DNA of 64,000 nucleotides, from assembly GCA_018402305.1 (NCBI GenBank), contig JAGYJE010000001.1, forward strand, positions 267,703 to 331,702, in the 5' to 3' direction. The stretch comes from Puniceicoccaceae bacterium (GTDB lineage Bacteria > Verrucomicrobiota > Verrucomicrobiia > Opitutales > Coraliomargaritaceae). Below are positions 7,954-16,953 of this stretch, piece by piece. A program made the translations under genes and the position numbers. The notes beneath the pieces were generated by a model that worked only from the letters and a program-made list of their open reading frames with translations, did no database searches and was not told the DNA's origin. The stretch's first letter is position 1; each line of letters opens with the position of its first letter.

Positions 7954-9072
7954 ATGGCGCGAACCCTCCATCACCGACAAGCGCTCTTGGTCCTGAACGG
8001 CTTGCCCGTGGTCGGGCCGGTCATGCTGCGGCGTTTGCTCGATGCCTTTGATGAGGACCCGGTAGCCATTCTTTCCTCGGATCGGCAACGTCTGCTGAAT
8101 GTTCAGGGAGTCGGTGAGAAAGCAGCCGGGGTGCTGCTCAATTGGGCGGATCATTTTAATCTCAGCCAGGAAATCGAACGCATGAAAGCGTCGGGGGTTC
8201 GTTTCCTTGCGCAGACCGATGAGGCCTTTCCGCCGATGCTGCGGGAGACTTTTGATCCACCGATTGGTTTGTATTGGAAAGGGAAATACAATGTGGATCG
8301 GCCTTGCGTGGCCATTGTAGGGACCCGACGGGGTACGCTTTATGGGTTGAGTGTGGCAAAGCAATTCGCCTCCGAGCTGGCTCGGCTCGGGTTTTGCATC
8401 GTGAGTGGCATGGCGCGGGGCACTGATACGGCCGCGCATGAAGGAGCTCTGGAGGTTGGGGGAAAGACCGTCGCTGTGATGGGCTGTGGTTTGGATATTG
8501 TCTATCCTCCTGAGAATCTCGATCTTTATAAACAAATCGCAATCGAGGGTGCGGTGGCGAGTGAGTTTCCCTTCGGGAGAAGGGCGGACCGCCAGACCTT
8601 TCCCATGCGGAATCGCGTGGTTGCGGGTATGTGCGAGGCCATTATCGTGGTGGAAAGCGATGCTGCGGGGGGCAGTATGATTACGGCGCGCTTTGCCGGT
8701 GAGCAGGGGCGTCAAATTATGGCGGTGCCTGGCCGAATCGACCAAGCGAGCAGTGCGGGGTGCCATCAATTGATTCGGGATGGCGCTACGATGGTGACCT
8801 CGGTGGACGATGTTCTGGAAGAGCTGCGTTACGCACGGCCGACGCAGACGGAGGCTGAACTGCCCCTCGAGTCAGGGGGACCGAAGACGGAATCGCTGAG
8901 CGATTTGGAAGTGGCTGTGCTAGCCTGCTTCGAAGGTGGAGAGCTTTGCCAGCCCGATGGGATATGCCAGCGGATCCAGCGGTCGGTTGCTGAGGTTTCG
9001 GGCTGCTTAATGAGCCTCGAAATAAAGAAACGGATCGTGAAGCGAGCAGATGGGCGTTTTGAGGCGCGTTAA
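7954..9072 (+). CDS. dprA: DNA-processing protein DprA
   Basis: DprA loads RecA onto incoming single-stranded DNA during natural transformation. The 372-aa protein has three parts. The first is an N-terminal helix-hairpin-helix/SAM-like region (LLNVQGVGEKAAGVLL). The second is the Rossmann-like core (VAIVGTRRGTLYG, IVSGMARGTDTAAHEGAL, VMGCGLDIVYPPEN, FPMRNRVVAGMCEAIIVVE and a serine-rich GGSMITARFA segment). The third is a C-terminal winged-helix segment (ELCQPDGICQRIQRSVAEVS). The ORF track extends upstream into nnr; the ATG at 7954, four bases after nnr, matches family N-termini. Presence of dprA alone does not prove competence, because the protein is also widespread in non-competent species. 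Confidence 0.95.
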   Translation: MARTLHHRQALLVLNGLPVVGPVMLRRLLDAFDEDPVAILSSDRQRLLNVQGVGEKAAGVLLNWADHFNLSQEIERMKASGVRFLAQTDEAFPPMLRETFDPPIGLYWKGKYNVDRPCVAIVGTRRGTLYGLSVAKQFASELARLGFCIVSGMARGTDTAAHEGALEVGGKTVAVMGCGLDIVYPPENLDLYKQIAIEGAVASEFPFGRRADRQTFPMRNRVVAGMCEAIIVVESDAAGGSMITARFAGEQGRQIMAVPGRIDQASSAGCHQLIRDGATMVTSVDDVLEELRYARPTQTEAELPLESGGPKTESLSDLEVAVLACFEGGELCQPDGICQRIQRSVAEVSGCLMSLEIKKRIVKRADGRFEAR

Positions 9073-9094
9073 TTCGCTTGTTAATCTTCAGAAG

Positions 9095-10033
9095 ATGGCA
9101 AAACCGTATACAGCAGCACAGATTACATGGATTGGGCTTTCGCTTAATTTGATCTTGGGCGTCATAAAGGTCGCCGGAGGGTGGCTGTTGCAGTCAAAAG
9201 CGCTTATTGCGGATGGAGCGCACAGCTTGCTCGACTTGTTGACCGACATAGCGGTGCTGATTGGTCTCTCGATGGCAAATAAGCCGGAAGATGCAAATCA
9301 TCTCTATGGACATCATAAATTTGCCAGCTTTGCCAAGCTGTCTGTCGGGGCCATGCTTCTCTTCTTCTCACTTGGGTTGGTTGTCGCCGCGATATGGGAT
9401 TTCCGCTCTGGAGTGAGTGCACCCCAAGCGGGGCCGGCGGTTCTTCTGGCAGTCGTTTCCCTGGTCTTGAAAGAAGGTCTCTTTTGGTGGACCCGCGCGG
9501 TGGCCTGGCGCTTGAAGTCGGATCTGGTCATGGCAAACGCCTGGCACCATCGAATGGATAGCCTATCCTCACTGGGGGTCGTCGTTGCCCTGGTGGGGGT
9601 CTGGCTGGGTGGTGAGTCGTGGGCCTTTCTGGATGATGCGGTGACTCTGGTTCTGGGTTGTTACCTGATTTTCGAATCAACCAAAATATTCCTCCGGGCT
9701 TGCTCTGACTTGCTCGACACGGCACCGGAGCGGGCGATTATCGAGGACCTGCGTGAGCATATTTTACCAACGCCCGGGGCCGTCGCTTACCACGATTTCC
9801 GCGTTCGGCGCGTTGGAGACCTCTACGAGGTGGATCTGCATCTACAGGTGGATCCCGCCATTTCCGTTGAGTCAGGCCATACGATCGCGCGGGCAGTCAA
9901 AAATAGAATGTGCGAAAAACATCCCGAGGTTTCTACTGTGCTCATACATGTTGAACCCGCTAATAAAGAGCATGTTATGAGTCGTGGACTGTCTGGCAGG
10001 GGAGGGACTGAGTCGACTGAGCTCGATCTGTAG
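9095..10033 (+). CDS. Cation diffusion facilitator (CDF) family transporter
   Basis: CDF proteins are inner-membrane metal/proton antiporters exporting Zn2+, Fe2+, Mn2+ or similar. The 312-aa protein has about six transmembrane helices in the first ~200 residues. The metal-site signature in helix 2 is present (KALIADGAHSLLDLLTD, with the HxxxD spacing), as is the matching NAWHHRMDSLSSLGV in helix 5. A cytosolic ferredoxin-like C-terminal domain follows (PGAVAYHDFRVRRVGD, YEVDLHLQVDP, HTIARAVKNRM). The metal cannot be assigned confidently. I start at the ATG at 9095 (MAKPYTAAQ), just after the dprA stop; the earlier ORF start at 9050 would overlap dprA. The last ~20 residues are Ser/Gly-rich and not family-typical. 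Confidence 0.93.
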   Translation: MAKPYTAAQITWIGLSLNLILGVIKVAGGWLLQSKALIADGAHSLLDLLTDIAVLIGLSMANKPEDANHLYGHHKFASFAKLSVGAMLLFFSLGLVVAAIWDFRSGVSAPQAGPAVLLAVVSLVLKEGLFWWTRAVAWRLKSDLVMANAWHHRMDSLSSLGVVVALVGVWLGGESWAFLDDAVTLVLGCYLIFESTKIFLRACSDLLDTAPERAIIEDLREHILPTPGAVAYHDFRVRRVGDLYEVDLHLQVDPAISVESGHTIARAVKNRMCEKHPEVSTVLIHVEPANKEHVMSRGLSGRGGTESTELDL

Positions 10034-10131
10034 GGAATTATGGCTTGTCTGTGGAGCTGTAACAGAATTGAAACGTAGGCTCTGCGCACGCACCCAGACC
10101 TACAGGATATAGTGAGAGGAAATGCCCTAAT

Positions 10132-12045
10132 ATGAGCGATTTTTTAAAGCATGAATGCGGTATCGCAATGATCCGCCTTTTAAAACCCCTTGCCTATTAC
10201 GAGGAGAAATACAAAACGCCGCTTTACGGCTTCAACCAGCTGTTTTTACTCATGGAAAAGCAGCACAACCGAGGCCAGGATGGTGCTGGGATCGGCTGCG
10301 TAAAATTGAATGTGGCGCCGGGGCAGCCCTACATGGCCCGTGACCGAACCATTAAACAAAACTCACTGGCGCGCATTTTCAAGAGCCAGCTCAAGGCGTA
10401 CCAAAAGAAAGTGGATCGCGGGATTATCCATCCGGAGTTTCCCCAGACGGTTAAGGAAAACTTCGATTTTGGGGGCGAGGTCTTGCTGGGGCACCTGCGT
10501 TATGGAACCTCAGGTATTTATTCCTCAACAAGTTGCCACCCCTACGTGCGGGAGTCGAATTGGCCAACGAAGAACCTCATGTTGGCGGGTAATTTTACGA
10601 TAACGAACGAGAAAGATCTCAATAACGATCTGATTAACCGTGGGCAGCACCCGATTTTCGGGACCGACACCCAGGCCGTGCTGGAGGAAATCGGTTTTCA
10701 CCTCGATGAGGCGCACGACTTTATCTATCATCAGATGCGTGATCAAAATGTCGAGGGTAGGCGGATTCCCGGGATTATTAGTAAAGACCTCGATCCCGCA
10801 CGCATCCTGCGAAAAGCCTGCGCCGACTGGGATGGTGGATTTGCCATTGCCGGGCTGATCGGTAATGGAGATAGCTTTGTCATGCGGGACCCACAAGGGA
10901 TTCGGCCCTGCTTCTATTTCCAAAATGATGAGGTCATCGCCTTTGCCTCTGAACGGGTGGCACTGATGACGATTTTTGATCAACCCATCGAAAATGTCCG
11001 TGAGGTCGAACCCGGAACTGTGGTTGTTATTAAAAGCGGCGGTTCCATCTATACCGAACGATATACCGACCCTCGACCGATCACCCCTTGCTCCTTCGAG
11101 CGAATTTATTTTTCGAGGGGTAATGATGCCGATATCTATCGCGAGCGCAAGGCCTTGGGAGGCGCTCTGCTGGGCCAGGTGGTTAAAGCGATTGGAAACA
11201 ATTTCGCGGATAGCGTTTTCAGCTTTGTCCCCAATACCGCTGAGACAGCTTACCATGGCTTGCTGGAAGCGGTCCGCTTGCATCGCCGGAAGGAGGTGCG
11301 CGATGCACTGCTTGAAGCGCAGAAGAACGGTAGGTTGGATACCGAGTTGATCGATGAATTAATTATGGGTAACTGGCCCAGAGGGGAGAAAATCGCGCAC
11401 AAGGATATTAAGCTACGCACTTTTATCTCTCAGGAAGAGGGCCGTGCCAAACTCGTTTCGCACGTCTACGATATCACCTACGGAGTTGTGCAGGAGAAAG
11501 ATTGTCTGGTCTGTATCGATGACTCCATTGTGCGGGGAACGACGCTGAAAGAGTCCATCCTGAAGATGCTCAGTCGTACCAAGCCACGTAAAATTGTCAT
11601 CGCCTCGACCGCGCCGCAGATTCGATATCCGGATTGCTACGGAATCGACATGTCGGAACTTGGTAAATTCATCGCCTTCAAAGCCACGGTTGAATTGATC
11701 AAAGACGATGGCAACGATGATCTGCTCTTGGATGTTTATCAGGATTGTATCGCGCAGGCCAAAAAACCGGCGAGTGAAATGGTCAACCACGTTAAGCGGC
11801 TTTATGAGCGCTACACAAATGAGCAAATCTCCGCGAAGATTGCCGAGCTGGTCTATCCGAGAAATATCCCCTGGCACGGTGATCTGGAAATTATTTACCT
11901 GCCTGTTGAAAAGATGCGTGAAGCGATCCCGGTACACAACGGCGATTGGTATTTCACAGGCGATTACCCGACACCCGGCGGTGTTGCCACGGTTAATCAG
12001 GCCTACATCAACTATTACGAGAACAAATCCGGCCGCTCCTATTAG
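10132..12045 (+). CDS. Amidophosphoribosyltransferase family protein (long, PurF-like)
   Basis: PurF-type enzymes transfer glutamine ammonia to PRPP, giving 5-phosphoribosylamine, the first step of purine synthesis. The N-terminal half is a class II glutaminase: KHECGIAM with the nucleophile Cys-9, MEKQHNRGQDGAG, GHLRYGTSG and the FTITNEKDL region. The C-terminal half is a phosphoribosyltransferase with the PRPP loop VCIDDSIVRGTTLKES near residue 465. At 637 aa it is much longer than the ~470-500 aa proteobacterial PurF. Insertions occur around residues 75-110, and the C-terminus ends in a long tail. It matches the long variant I associate with Bacteroidetes and Verrucomicrobia. Cys-9 would have to become N-terminal by removal of eight residues, as for the processed propeptide of Bacillus PurF. 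AGAGGAAA upstream may be the ribosome binding site. Confidence 0.9.
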   Translation: MSDFLKHECGIAMIRLLKPLAYYEEKYKTPLYGFNQLFLLMEKQHNRGQDGAGIGCVKLNVAPGQPYMARDRTIKQNSLARIFKSQLKAYQKKVDRGIIHPEFPQTVKENFDFGGEVLLGHLRYGTSGIYSSTSCHPYVRESNWPTKNLMLAGNFTITNEKDLNNDLINRGQHPIFGTDTQAVLEEIGFHLDEAHDFIYHQMRDQNVEGRRIPGIISKDLDPARILRKACADWDGGFAIAGLIGNGDSFVMRDPQGIRPCFYFQNDEVIAFASERVALMTIFDQPIENVREVEPGTVVVIKSGGSIYTERYTDPRPITPCSFERIYFSRGNDADIYRERKALGGALLGQVVKAIGNNFADSVFSFVPNTAETAYHGLLEAVRLHRRKEVRDALLEAQKNGRLDTELIDELIMGNWPRGEKIAHKDIKLRTFISQEEGRAKLVSHVYDITYGVVQEKDCLVCIDDSIVRGTTLKESILKMLSRTKPRKIVIASTAPQIRYPDCYGIDMSELGKFIAFKATVELIKDDGNDDLLLDVYQDCIAQAKKPASEMVNHVKRLYERYTNEQISAKIAELVYPRNIPWHGDLEIIYLPVEKMREAIPVHNGDWYFTGDYPTPGGVATVNQAYINYYENKSGRSY

Positions 12046-12070
12046 TGAGCGAGTGAGCGTCATCGTCTGT

Positions 12071-12106
12071 CGCTTAGTAGCTCGCTTAGTAGCTCAGTTA
12101 GTAGCT
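12071..12106. repeat. Three 12-bp tandem repeats between the converging purF-like and antiporter genes
   Basis: The units are CGCTTAGTAGCT, CGCTTAGTAGCT and CAGTTAGTAGCT. They lie between two convergent genes and touch the antiporter stop codon (TGA, complement of 12106-12108). A shorter TGAGCGAG duplication precedes them at the end of the purF-like gene. Confidence 0.85.
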
Positions 12107-13959
12107 CAGTTTGGCAATGTCTCGTCGAGCGATTCAGCTTCCTTGAGCTGCTTGCCTAAGCCATCCGAGCGGCGGAGGCAAATCACTTCATCTTCCGCGC
12201 GAACCATGTCTCTCAAACTGATATCCCTCGAAATCGCCCGAAGTTGTTTGCCGCGACGGATAAAAAGCGGATGCCAATCTCCGGACGGGAGGATCTTGCC
12301 ATCTTCCCAGATAATGGTCTCGAGAACACTCTCGCCCTGTAAGAGCTCTGTGCTGATAACCGCAGGCCGCGAAAGGTCGCTAAAAACCGACTGTCCGGTC
12401 AGCTGATCCTCCGCCGTGGGGCTGTTAATCGGGATCCAGCCAAAGACCTTCTCGCTGTCCAGCTCCTCGGCCCAGCGTTGCATGAGAATCTGATTGAGCT
12501 CCACATTATCCGTCAATGCAAGAAGGTAACCCGCGCCAAAGAGCGATTGCTCGTTTTCGTAGAGCTTTTCTGCTTCTCTACCGTCGCCATTCAAGGCTGG
12601 AAGCCCTTCCTGTCGGGCCAGAGCGATATTCCAGGCATTGGTGTCGAGGAGTAGCACGTTTTGCTCGCCTTCACGGATCAAATTGCGGGCAAGTTCACGT
12701 CCAAAGTGATGTGCGCCAATGATGACCCAGTCATTGGGGGCAGGACGCTGTAGCCCCAGGACTTTGGCGACCAAGCCAGCGGACAGGCCCTGAATCAAAA
12801 CCGTCGCGCAAATAATCGAATAAACAAAGGACTCAAGGAGTGCCGGATCCCCCGCCGGATCCTCCTTCCCGCTCAGGCTGAGCGCAAAGAGCGAGGCCAT
12901 CGAGGCAGCTACAACACCTCGTGGGGCAACCCAGCTGAGTAGCGCCTTCTCGCGCAAGTTCAGCGGCGTGCCCCAGGAAGAAGCCGCAATGCTGATAGGC
13001 CGGATGATGAGGATGACGGAAAACAGTACCCAGCCCCCGCCTTGTTTGAAGAAGTCGATGAACTGTTGAAACTCGAGGCCCGCGACGAGAAGCAAAAATA
13101 GCATCCCAATGAGCAAATCAACAATCTCTGCTTTGAAGGCTTTGATTTCGCGCAGTTGACGCGGTTTTTTGATTGCGACGATTAGGCCGGCTATAGTCAC
13201 CGAGAGCAACCCAGCCTCAGGTTTGATCATCTCGGTAGCTCCGAAAATGAGGACGGCACTGGCCAGCGCAAAAGCATTGATGATATTGTCGGGCACCCAG
13301 TTCTTTCGCATCAGCCAGTAGATGGAGAATCCACCAATCAAGCCAATCACGATGCCCCCGAAGACCCGGATAAGAAAACTCGGGATCGCCACAGCACCCC
13401 CGCCCTCAACGACCCATTCGAAACAGAGAATGGCGATAAAAACACCGATGGTATCGATAAGAACCCCCTCCCAGTGAAGAATGCTGCCAAGCTTTTGTTG
13501 GAGGCGAATACGCCTGAGTAAAGGCACAATGACGGTTGGCCCTGTCACGATAATGAGACTGCCCATGAGCAGTGCAAAGTCCGGGGATGTGTCAAATACA
13601 AGGTAAGCCGTCAATGCGGCTCCAAGCCATGTGATGAGAACGCCCACGGTGAGCAGCCGCTTAATGACGATTGAAGTCTGTTTAAACTCTTTCAGGTCAA
13701 GCGTGAGCGCTCCCTCGAAAAGAATGAGCCCAACGGCCAGAGAAACAATCATGGGGAGGAACTCGCCCAGAGCGCTGGATTGAAGCACATTGAGCCCCTC
13801 GGGCCCAAGCGCGAAGCCACCGAGCAAGAGCAGAACAATGGTTGGGAGGTGCAACCTGCGTGCAAGCACCGTGAGTAGGCAACCCGCACCAACTGCAAAA
13901 CAAAGGGCCCAGAGGGCACCTTGGCTGCCGCCGACGGCAAGTAATTCAAAAAGAGTCAT
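12106..13959 (-). CDS. CPA1-type sodium(potassium)/proton antiporter with C-terminal nucleotide-binding domain
   Basis: This 617-aa membrane protein has 12-13 predicted transmembrane helices over residues 1-~400. They form a Na+/H+-exchanger domain with the signatures LLLLGGFALGPEGLNVL, VGLILFEGALTLDL, IIVTGPTVIVPLL and HWEGVLIDTIGVFIA; the acidic residue in WEGVLID corresponds to the ion-binding aspartate region. The C-terminal part starts with a Rossmann/TrkA-N-like domain (VIIGAHHFGRELARNLI, LLLDTN, PALNGDG), followed by a TrkA-C/RCK-like tail. This suggests gating by a nucleotide or second messenger, as in NhaP2/KefC-like transporters. It probably supports pH or salt homeostasis. The start is the ATG at 13959; the ORF-track TTG nine codons upstream is less likely. 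The gene converges on the purF-like gene. Confidence 0.92.
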   Translation of the reverse strand: MTLFELLAVGGSQGALWALCFAVGAGCLLTVLARRLHLPTIVLLLLGGFALGPEGLNVLQSSALGEFLPMIVSLAVGLILFEGALTLDLKEFKQTSIVIKRLLTVGVLITWLGAALTAYLVFDTSPDFALLMGSLIIVTGPTVIVPLLRRIRLQQKLGSILHWEGVLIDTIGVFIAILCFEWVVEGGGAVAIPSFLIRVFGGIVIGLIGGFSIYWLMRKNWVPDNIINAFALASAVLIFGATEMIKPEAGLLSVTIAGLIVAIKKPRQLREIKAFKAEIVDLLIGMLFLLLVAGLEFQQFIDFFKQGGGWVLFSVILIIRPISIAASSWGTPLNLREKALLSWVAPRGVVAASMASLFALSLSGKEDPAGDPALLESFVYSIICATVLIQGLSAGLVAKVLGLQRPAPNDWVIIGAHHFGRELARNLIREGEQNVLLLDTNAWNIALARQEGLPALNGDGREAEKLYENEQSLFGAGYLLALTDNVELNQILMQRWAEELDSEKVFGWIPINSPTAEDQLTGQSVFSDLSRPAVISTELLQGESVLETIIWEDGKILPSGDWHPLFIRRGKQLRAISRDISLRDMVRAEDEVICLRRSDGLGKQLKEAESLDETLPN

Positions 13960-14028
13960 GTGTGCAGAGAAATCCGTAGAGCCCAATATTCGTGGAGAAT
14001 TGGCGATAGTGCTTGAGTATGGCGAGGC

Positions 14029-14814
14029 CTAATTCAAGTAGTGACACATCCCTAAAGCGGGAGAGATCTCGGAGGCTTTACCTATAATCTGGGCAGGCAC
14101 CCCTGCCACACTTGTGTGTGGAGGCACATCTTTCAGCACCACGCTGCCGGCACCAACTTTGGCGCCTTCGCCGATTTCCACATTCCCCAGAATTTTGGCA
14201 CCGGCACCGAGTAAAACTCCCGAGCGCACCTTCGGGTGCCGGTCACCCCGGTCCTTGCCCGTGCCGCCGAGGGTCACTTCATGGAGGATCGAAACGTCAT
14301 TTTCGATCACGGCTGTTTCTCCAGCCACGAATCCCGTGGCGTGATCCAAAAGAATTCCGCAGCCGATCTGAGCCGCCGGGTGAATGTCGACCGCAAAGGT
14401 TTCGGAAATCAAACTTTGCAAATAGAGTGCCAACTCCGTCCGGCCCTGATTCCATAGATAGTGCCCGACGCGATAGCAGACGAGGGACTGTAGTCCTTTG
14501 AAGTAGAGTAGGGGCGTGAGCACATCCGGGCAGGCCGGGTCGCGTTCGTTGACCGCAATCATATCGCAGGCAATCTGTTGCAGGATCGTTGGACGGTGCA
14601 AGAAAGCCTCCATGAAGGTCTCGTGGAGTGCCTCGATGGATGCTGCATGATTCACCAGTTTGCGCGTTAGTCGATGAGTTAGACATTCGGCGAACGAGCC
14701 ACGGTTGAGAACCGTTTGGTTGAGCAAAGTAACCAGCGCAGGCTCGCGCGTCACGATTGCCTTTGCGCGTAACTGTATTTCGCTCCAATGAGCATCCAGG
14801 TCGATTGCTTCCAT
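14029..14814 (-). CDS. cysE: Serine O-acetyltransferase
   Basis: CysE acetylates serine with acetyl-CoA to give O-acetylserine, the precursor of cysteine. The 261-aa protein has the alpha-helical N-terminal domain (HWSEIQLRAKAIVTREPAL aligns with the start of E. coli CysE). The left-handed beta-helix follows: VDIHPAAQIGCGILLDHATG, GETAVIENDVSILHEVTLGG and HPKVRSGVLLGAGAKILGN. It ends with the flexible C-terminus ending MCHYLN, which normally mediates cysteine feedback and CysK binding. I choose the ATG at 14814 because it aligns with the family N-terminus; the ORF-track TTG at 14877 overlaps the stop codon of the upstream gene. With cysH elsewhere in the window it indicates assimilatory sulfur metabolism. 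Confidence 0.95.
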   Translation of the reverse strand: MEAIDLDAHWSEIQLRAKAIVTREPALVTLLNQTVLNRGSFAECLTHRLTRKLVNHAASIEALHETFMEAFLHRPTILQQIACDMIAVNERDPACPDVLTPLLYFKGLQSLVCYRVGHYLWNQGRTELALYLQSLISETFAVDIHPAAQIGCGILLDHATGFVAGETAVIENDVSILHEVTLGGTGKDRGDRHPKVRSGVLLGAGAKILGNVEIGEGAKVGAGSVVLKDVPPHTSVAGVPAQIIGKASEISPALGMCHYLN

Positions 14815-14873
14815 ATGGCCGTTAAGTGTTATTATACTGTCTGGTAAATGCCAATCAAAACAGCTAAAATTGC

Positions 14874-15476
14874 TCAAAAGCCAGGCAAGTAGGCGTCCCG
14901 GTCGTAGGGAGGCGCTTCTTTAGGGGGAAGGGCTGCTTCCGGATACTCAGCCGCATGCCACTCTCGCGTTTCCTCGTCCGCATAGTAGCGCAGATAGCAT
15001 CCCAGATCCTGATCGCCCGCATCCGATAAATCGCAAGCCGAAAAACGGCAGTTCCAACCCGAGGCCTCGGGCATGAGCGTGCTTCCCTCTGGCAGTAGTT
15101 TGTTCAGAAGCAAAGCGTAAAGCTCCCGATCAGATAGATGGTTGGTGTCCTCAATAAAGACACGCATCGAAGCCAGCGCATAAATAAGCAGCCAAAGCTC
15201 CTCAAACAGCACTCCGGGGTCCTCAATTAGCTCCAATGGTGTGGGTGTGAACTTGCGGCGCAATTGGAGGATATCGTAGAGCGGCATCATCGGACCGCTC
15301 TCAATCGCTTCCAGACCGGCCTGCCACGAAGCAAGCGGGTCGTCACAGCTATCCTCTGCAAGGTGACGGTGGATCGGTTCGCCGGTCAGGGAGGCCAATT
15401 CTGCCTGGAGTTCAGCAACCCGTAGCGCCTTCTCGATTGCAGCCTCCTCGGCAGATTTTTTATTTTCATCAGACAT
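14874..15476 (-). CDS. Unrecognised 200-aa cytosolic protein upstream of cysE
   Basis: I do not recognise this family. The protein begins MSDENKKSAEEAAIEKALRV, a coiled-coil-like helix. It continues with mixed acidic helices, including PLELIEDPGVLFEELWLLIY and a Leu-rich segment YALLLNKLLPEG, and ends with an acidic/proline-rich tail. No signal peptide or membrane helix is seen. I start at the ATG at 15476. The ORF track extends 37 codons upstream with a CxxC (ICLHC), which may be fortuitous or, if real, a small zinc motif. Its stop codon overlaps the upstream end of the cysE reading frame, so the pair may be transcribed together. No function is proposed. Confidence 0.65.
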   Translation of the reverse strand: MSDENKKSAEEAAIEKALRVAELQAELASLTGEPIHRHLAEDSCDDPLASWQAGLEAIESGPMMPLYDILQLRRKFTPTPLELIEDPGVLFEELWLLIYALASMRVFIEDTNHLSDRELYALLLNKLLPEGSTLMPEASGWNCRFSACDLSDAGDQDLGCYLRYYADEETREWHAAEYPEAALPPKEAPPYDRDAYLPGF

Positions 15477-15724
15477 ACAATGAAGACAAATAACCTGACC
15501 ATCAAAATGCAACCAACGATCCGTCGAATACGTCTTTGAGTCGCGACTAAACAACATTTTATAGCCCCCTGTGCACTCGATGCTCAAAAGCTAGGACTGC
15601 CTGAAAACTTAAAAAATCCGGTTCCTAAAACCACCGTAAACTACGTGTAATCTAAATATTTATAACCTGGATGTAAATTTTTGGTTTGACTTGGTTTTTT
15701 TAGGGTGGAATGGTGGGCGGCGTT

Positions 15725-16831
15725 ATGGGACGACGAATACGCAGATTGGTGTCGAGAAAATCTACAGTTATCCACCACGCGATGAGCCGCATCGTGGGTG
15801 GTCAGATGCTTTTGGGTGACCGGGAAAAGGAGGTGCTGCGGCGTCTGCTCTGGCGGGTGGCGGATTTTTCGGGGGTGGAGGTGCTAACGTATTCGATTAT
15901 GTCGAACCACTTCCATGTGCTGGTGCGGGTGCCGGAGAAGGACCGGGCGGTCTCGGATGCGGAGCTCCTGCGGCGCTTTAAGGTGCTCTACCCGAAGCCG
16001 ACGCGGTATCAGACGGCGTCTTTTGCCCGTTTGGAGAGCGCTCTGCGGGAGGGGACGGAGGAAGCAGTAGCGGTGCGAGCGCAGCTATTGGCGCGGATGC
16101 ACGATCTTTCTGAATTCATGAAGACGCTGAAGCAGCGCTTTTCGATCTGGTATAACCGGAACCATGACAATCGACTGGGCACCTTGTGGATGGACCGTTT
16201 TAAGAGTGTGCTGGTGGAGGGGAAGGGCAATCCGCTACAGACGATGGCGGCTTATATCGACCTGAACCCGGTTCGGGCGGGGCTGGTGGAGGATCCGAAG
16301 GACTACCGCTGGTGCGGCTATGCGGAGGCGGTGGCGGGGCATCTGAAGGCACAGCGTGGGCTGGAGGTGGTTTGGGCGACCTATGCGAGTGGCGGGATGC
16401 GGGATACGGGTGGCGAGATACGGGATACGGGTGGCGAGCTACGGGATAGGGGTGGCGAGATGCGGGATGCGGGATCCGGGGTACGGGATGCGGGTGGCGG
16501 GGCGCGATTGAAGTCGGCTTTGGCGGCGCATCGGAGTTTGATATTTGGGAAGGGAGCTTCGCCATGGGATTGTCGGGGGAAGCGGATCGACCGGGCGACG
16601 GCGGAGCGGGTTTTAAATGAGGAGAATGGGGAGCTACCGATGTCGGTGGTCCTGCGCTGCCGGGTGCGTTATTTTACAGATGGTGCAGTGCTGGGCACGG
16701 CGGAGTTTGTTCGGGGCTATGCGGCGGCGTGGCAGGCGGGGCGTGGGCGACGGCATCCGGTGGCGGTGCGGGGGGCACCGTGGGGTGATGTCGCGGTGGT
16801 CAATGCCCTGCGGCGGGCGGTGTTTGGGTGA
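15725..16831 (+). CDS. REP-associated tyrosine transposase (RAYT, Y1/IS200-like HUH endonuclease)
   Basis: RAYTs are single-copy, domesticated relatives of IS200/IS605 transposases that act on palindromic intergenic repeats. The HUH metal-binding motif is seen in SNHFHVLVRVPEK (residues ~59-70). Other family segments are HHAMSRIVGGQMLLGDREKE at the N-terminus, LSEFMKTLKQRFSIWYNRNH, GTLWMDRFKSVLVEG and MAAYIDLNPVRAGLVEDP. A tyrosine in the FSIWYNRNH segment is the likely nucleophile. The ORF track starts at 15710; I prefer the ATG at 15725 (MGRRIRRL), which aligns with relatives. Five 21-bp in-frame repeats interrupt the C-terminal third, adding a Gly/Arg/Asp-rich loop. No terminal inverted repeats or target duplication are visible, so it is not a recent insertion. 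Structured repeats at 59.5-59.8 kb are candidate partners. Confidence 0.88.
   Translation: MGRRIRRLVSRKSTVIHHAMSRIVGGQMLLGDREKEVLRRLLWRVADFSGVEVLTYSIMSNHFHVLVRVPEKDRAVSDAELLRRFKVLYPKPTRYQTASFARLESALREGTEEAVAVRAQLLARMHDLSEFMKTLKQRFSIWYNRNHDNRLGTLWMDRFKSVLVEGKGNPLQTMAAYIDLNPVRAGLVEDPKDYRWCGYAEAVAGHLKAQRGLEVVWATYASGGMRDTGGEIRDTGGELRDRGGEMRDAGSGVRDAGGGARLKSALAAHRSLIFGKGASPWDCRGKRIDRATAERVLNEENGELPMSVVLRCRVRYFTDGAVLGTAEFVRGYAAAWQAGRGRRHPVAVRGAPWGDVAVVNALRRAVFG
16391..16495 (+). repeat. About five 21-bp in-frame tandem repeats inside the RAYT gene
   Basis: The units begin GGCGGGATGCGGGATACGGGT and GGCGAGATACGGGATACGGGT and decay in the last two copies. They encode GG(M/E)(I/L)RDTG-like heptamers. 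They sit between the catalytic domain and the C-terminal helical region. Confidence 0.9.
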
Positions 16832-16953
16832 TTTCTTATTTGCTTTATCCAATAACCCGAAAGAGGAACCCATTTGCTGAATCGCTGATAAAACGAATTG
16901 ATCCGAAGCTTTTCATTTGCGCTTAGCTTCCGCTTGCGACTATTTATTCAGCC

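Noticed and set aside
16832-16953. Terminal inverted repeats or target duplication of an insertion sequence around the RAYT gene
   Set aside because: No matching ends are visible on both sides. RAYT genes usually stand alone without IS ends.
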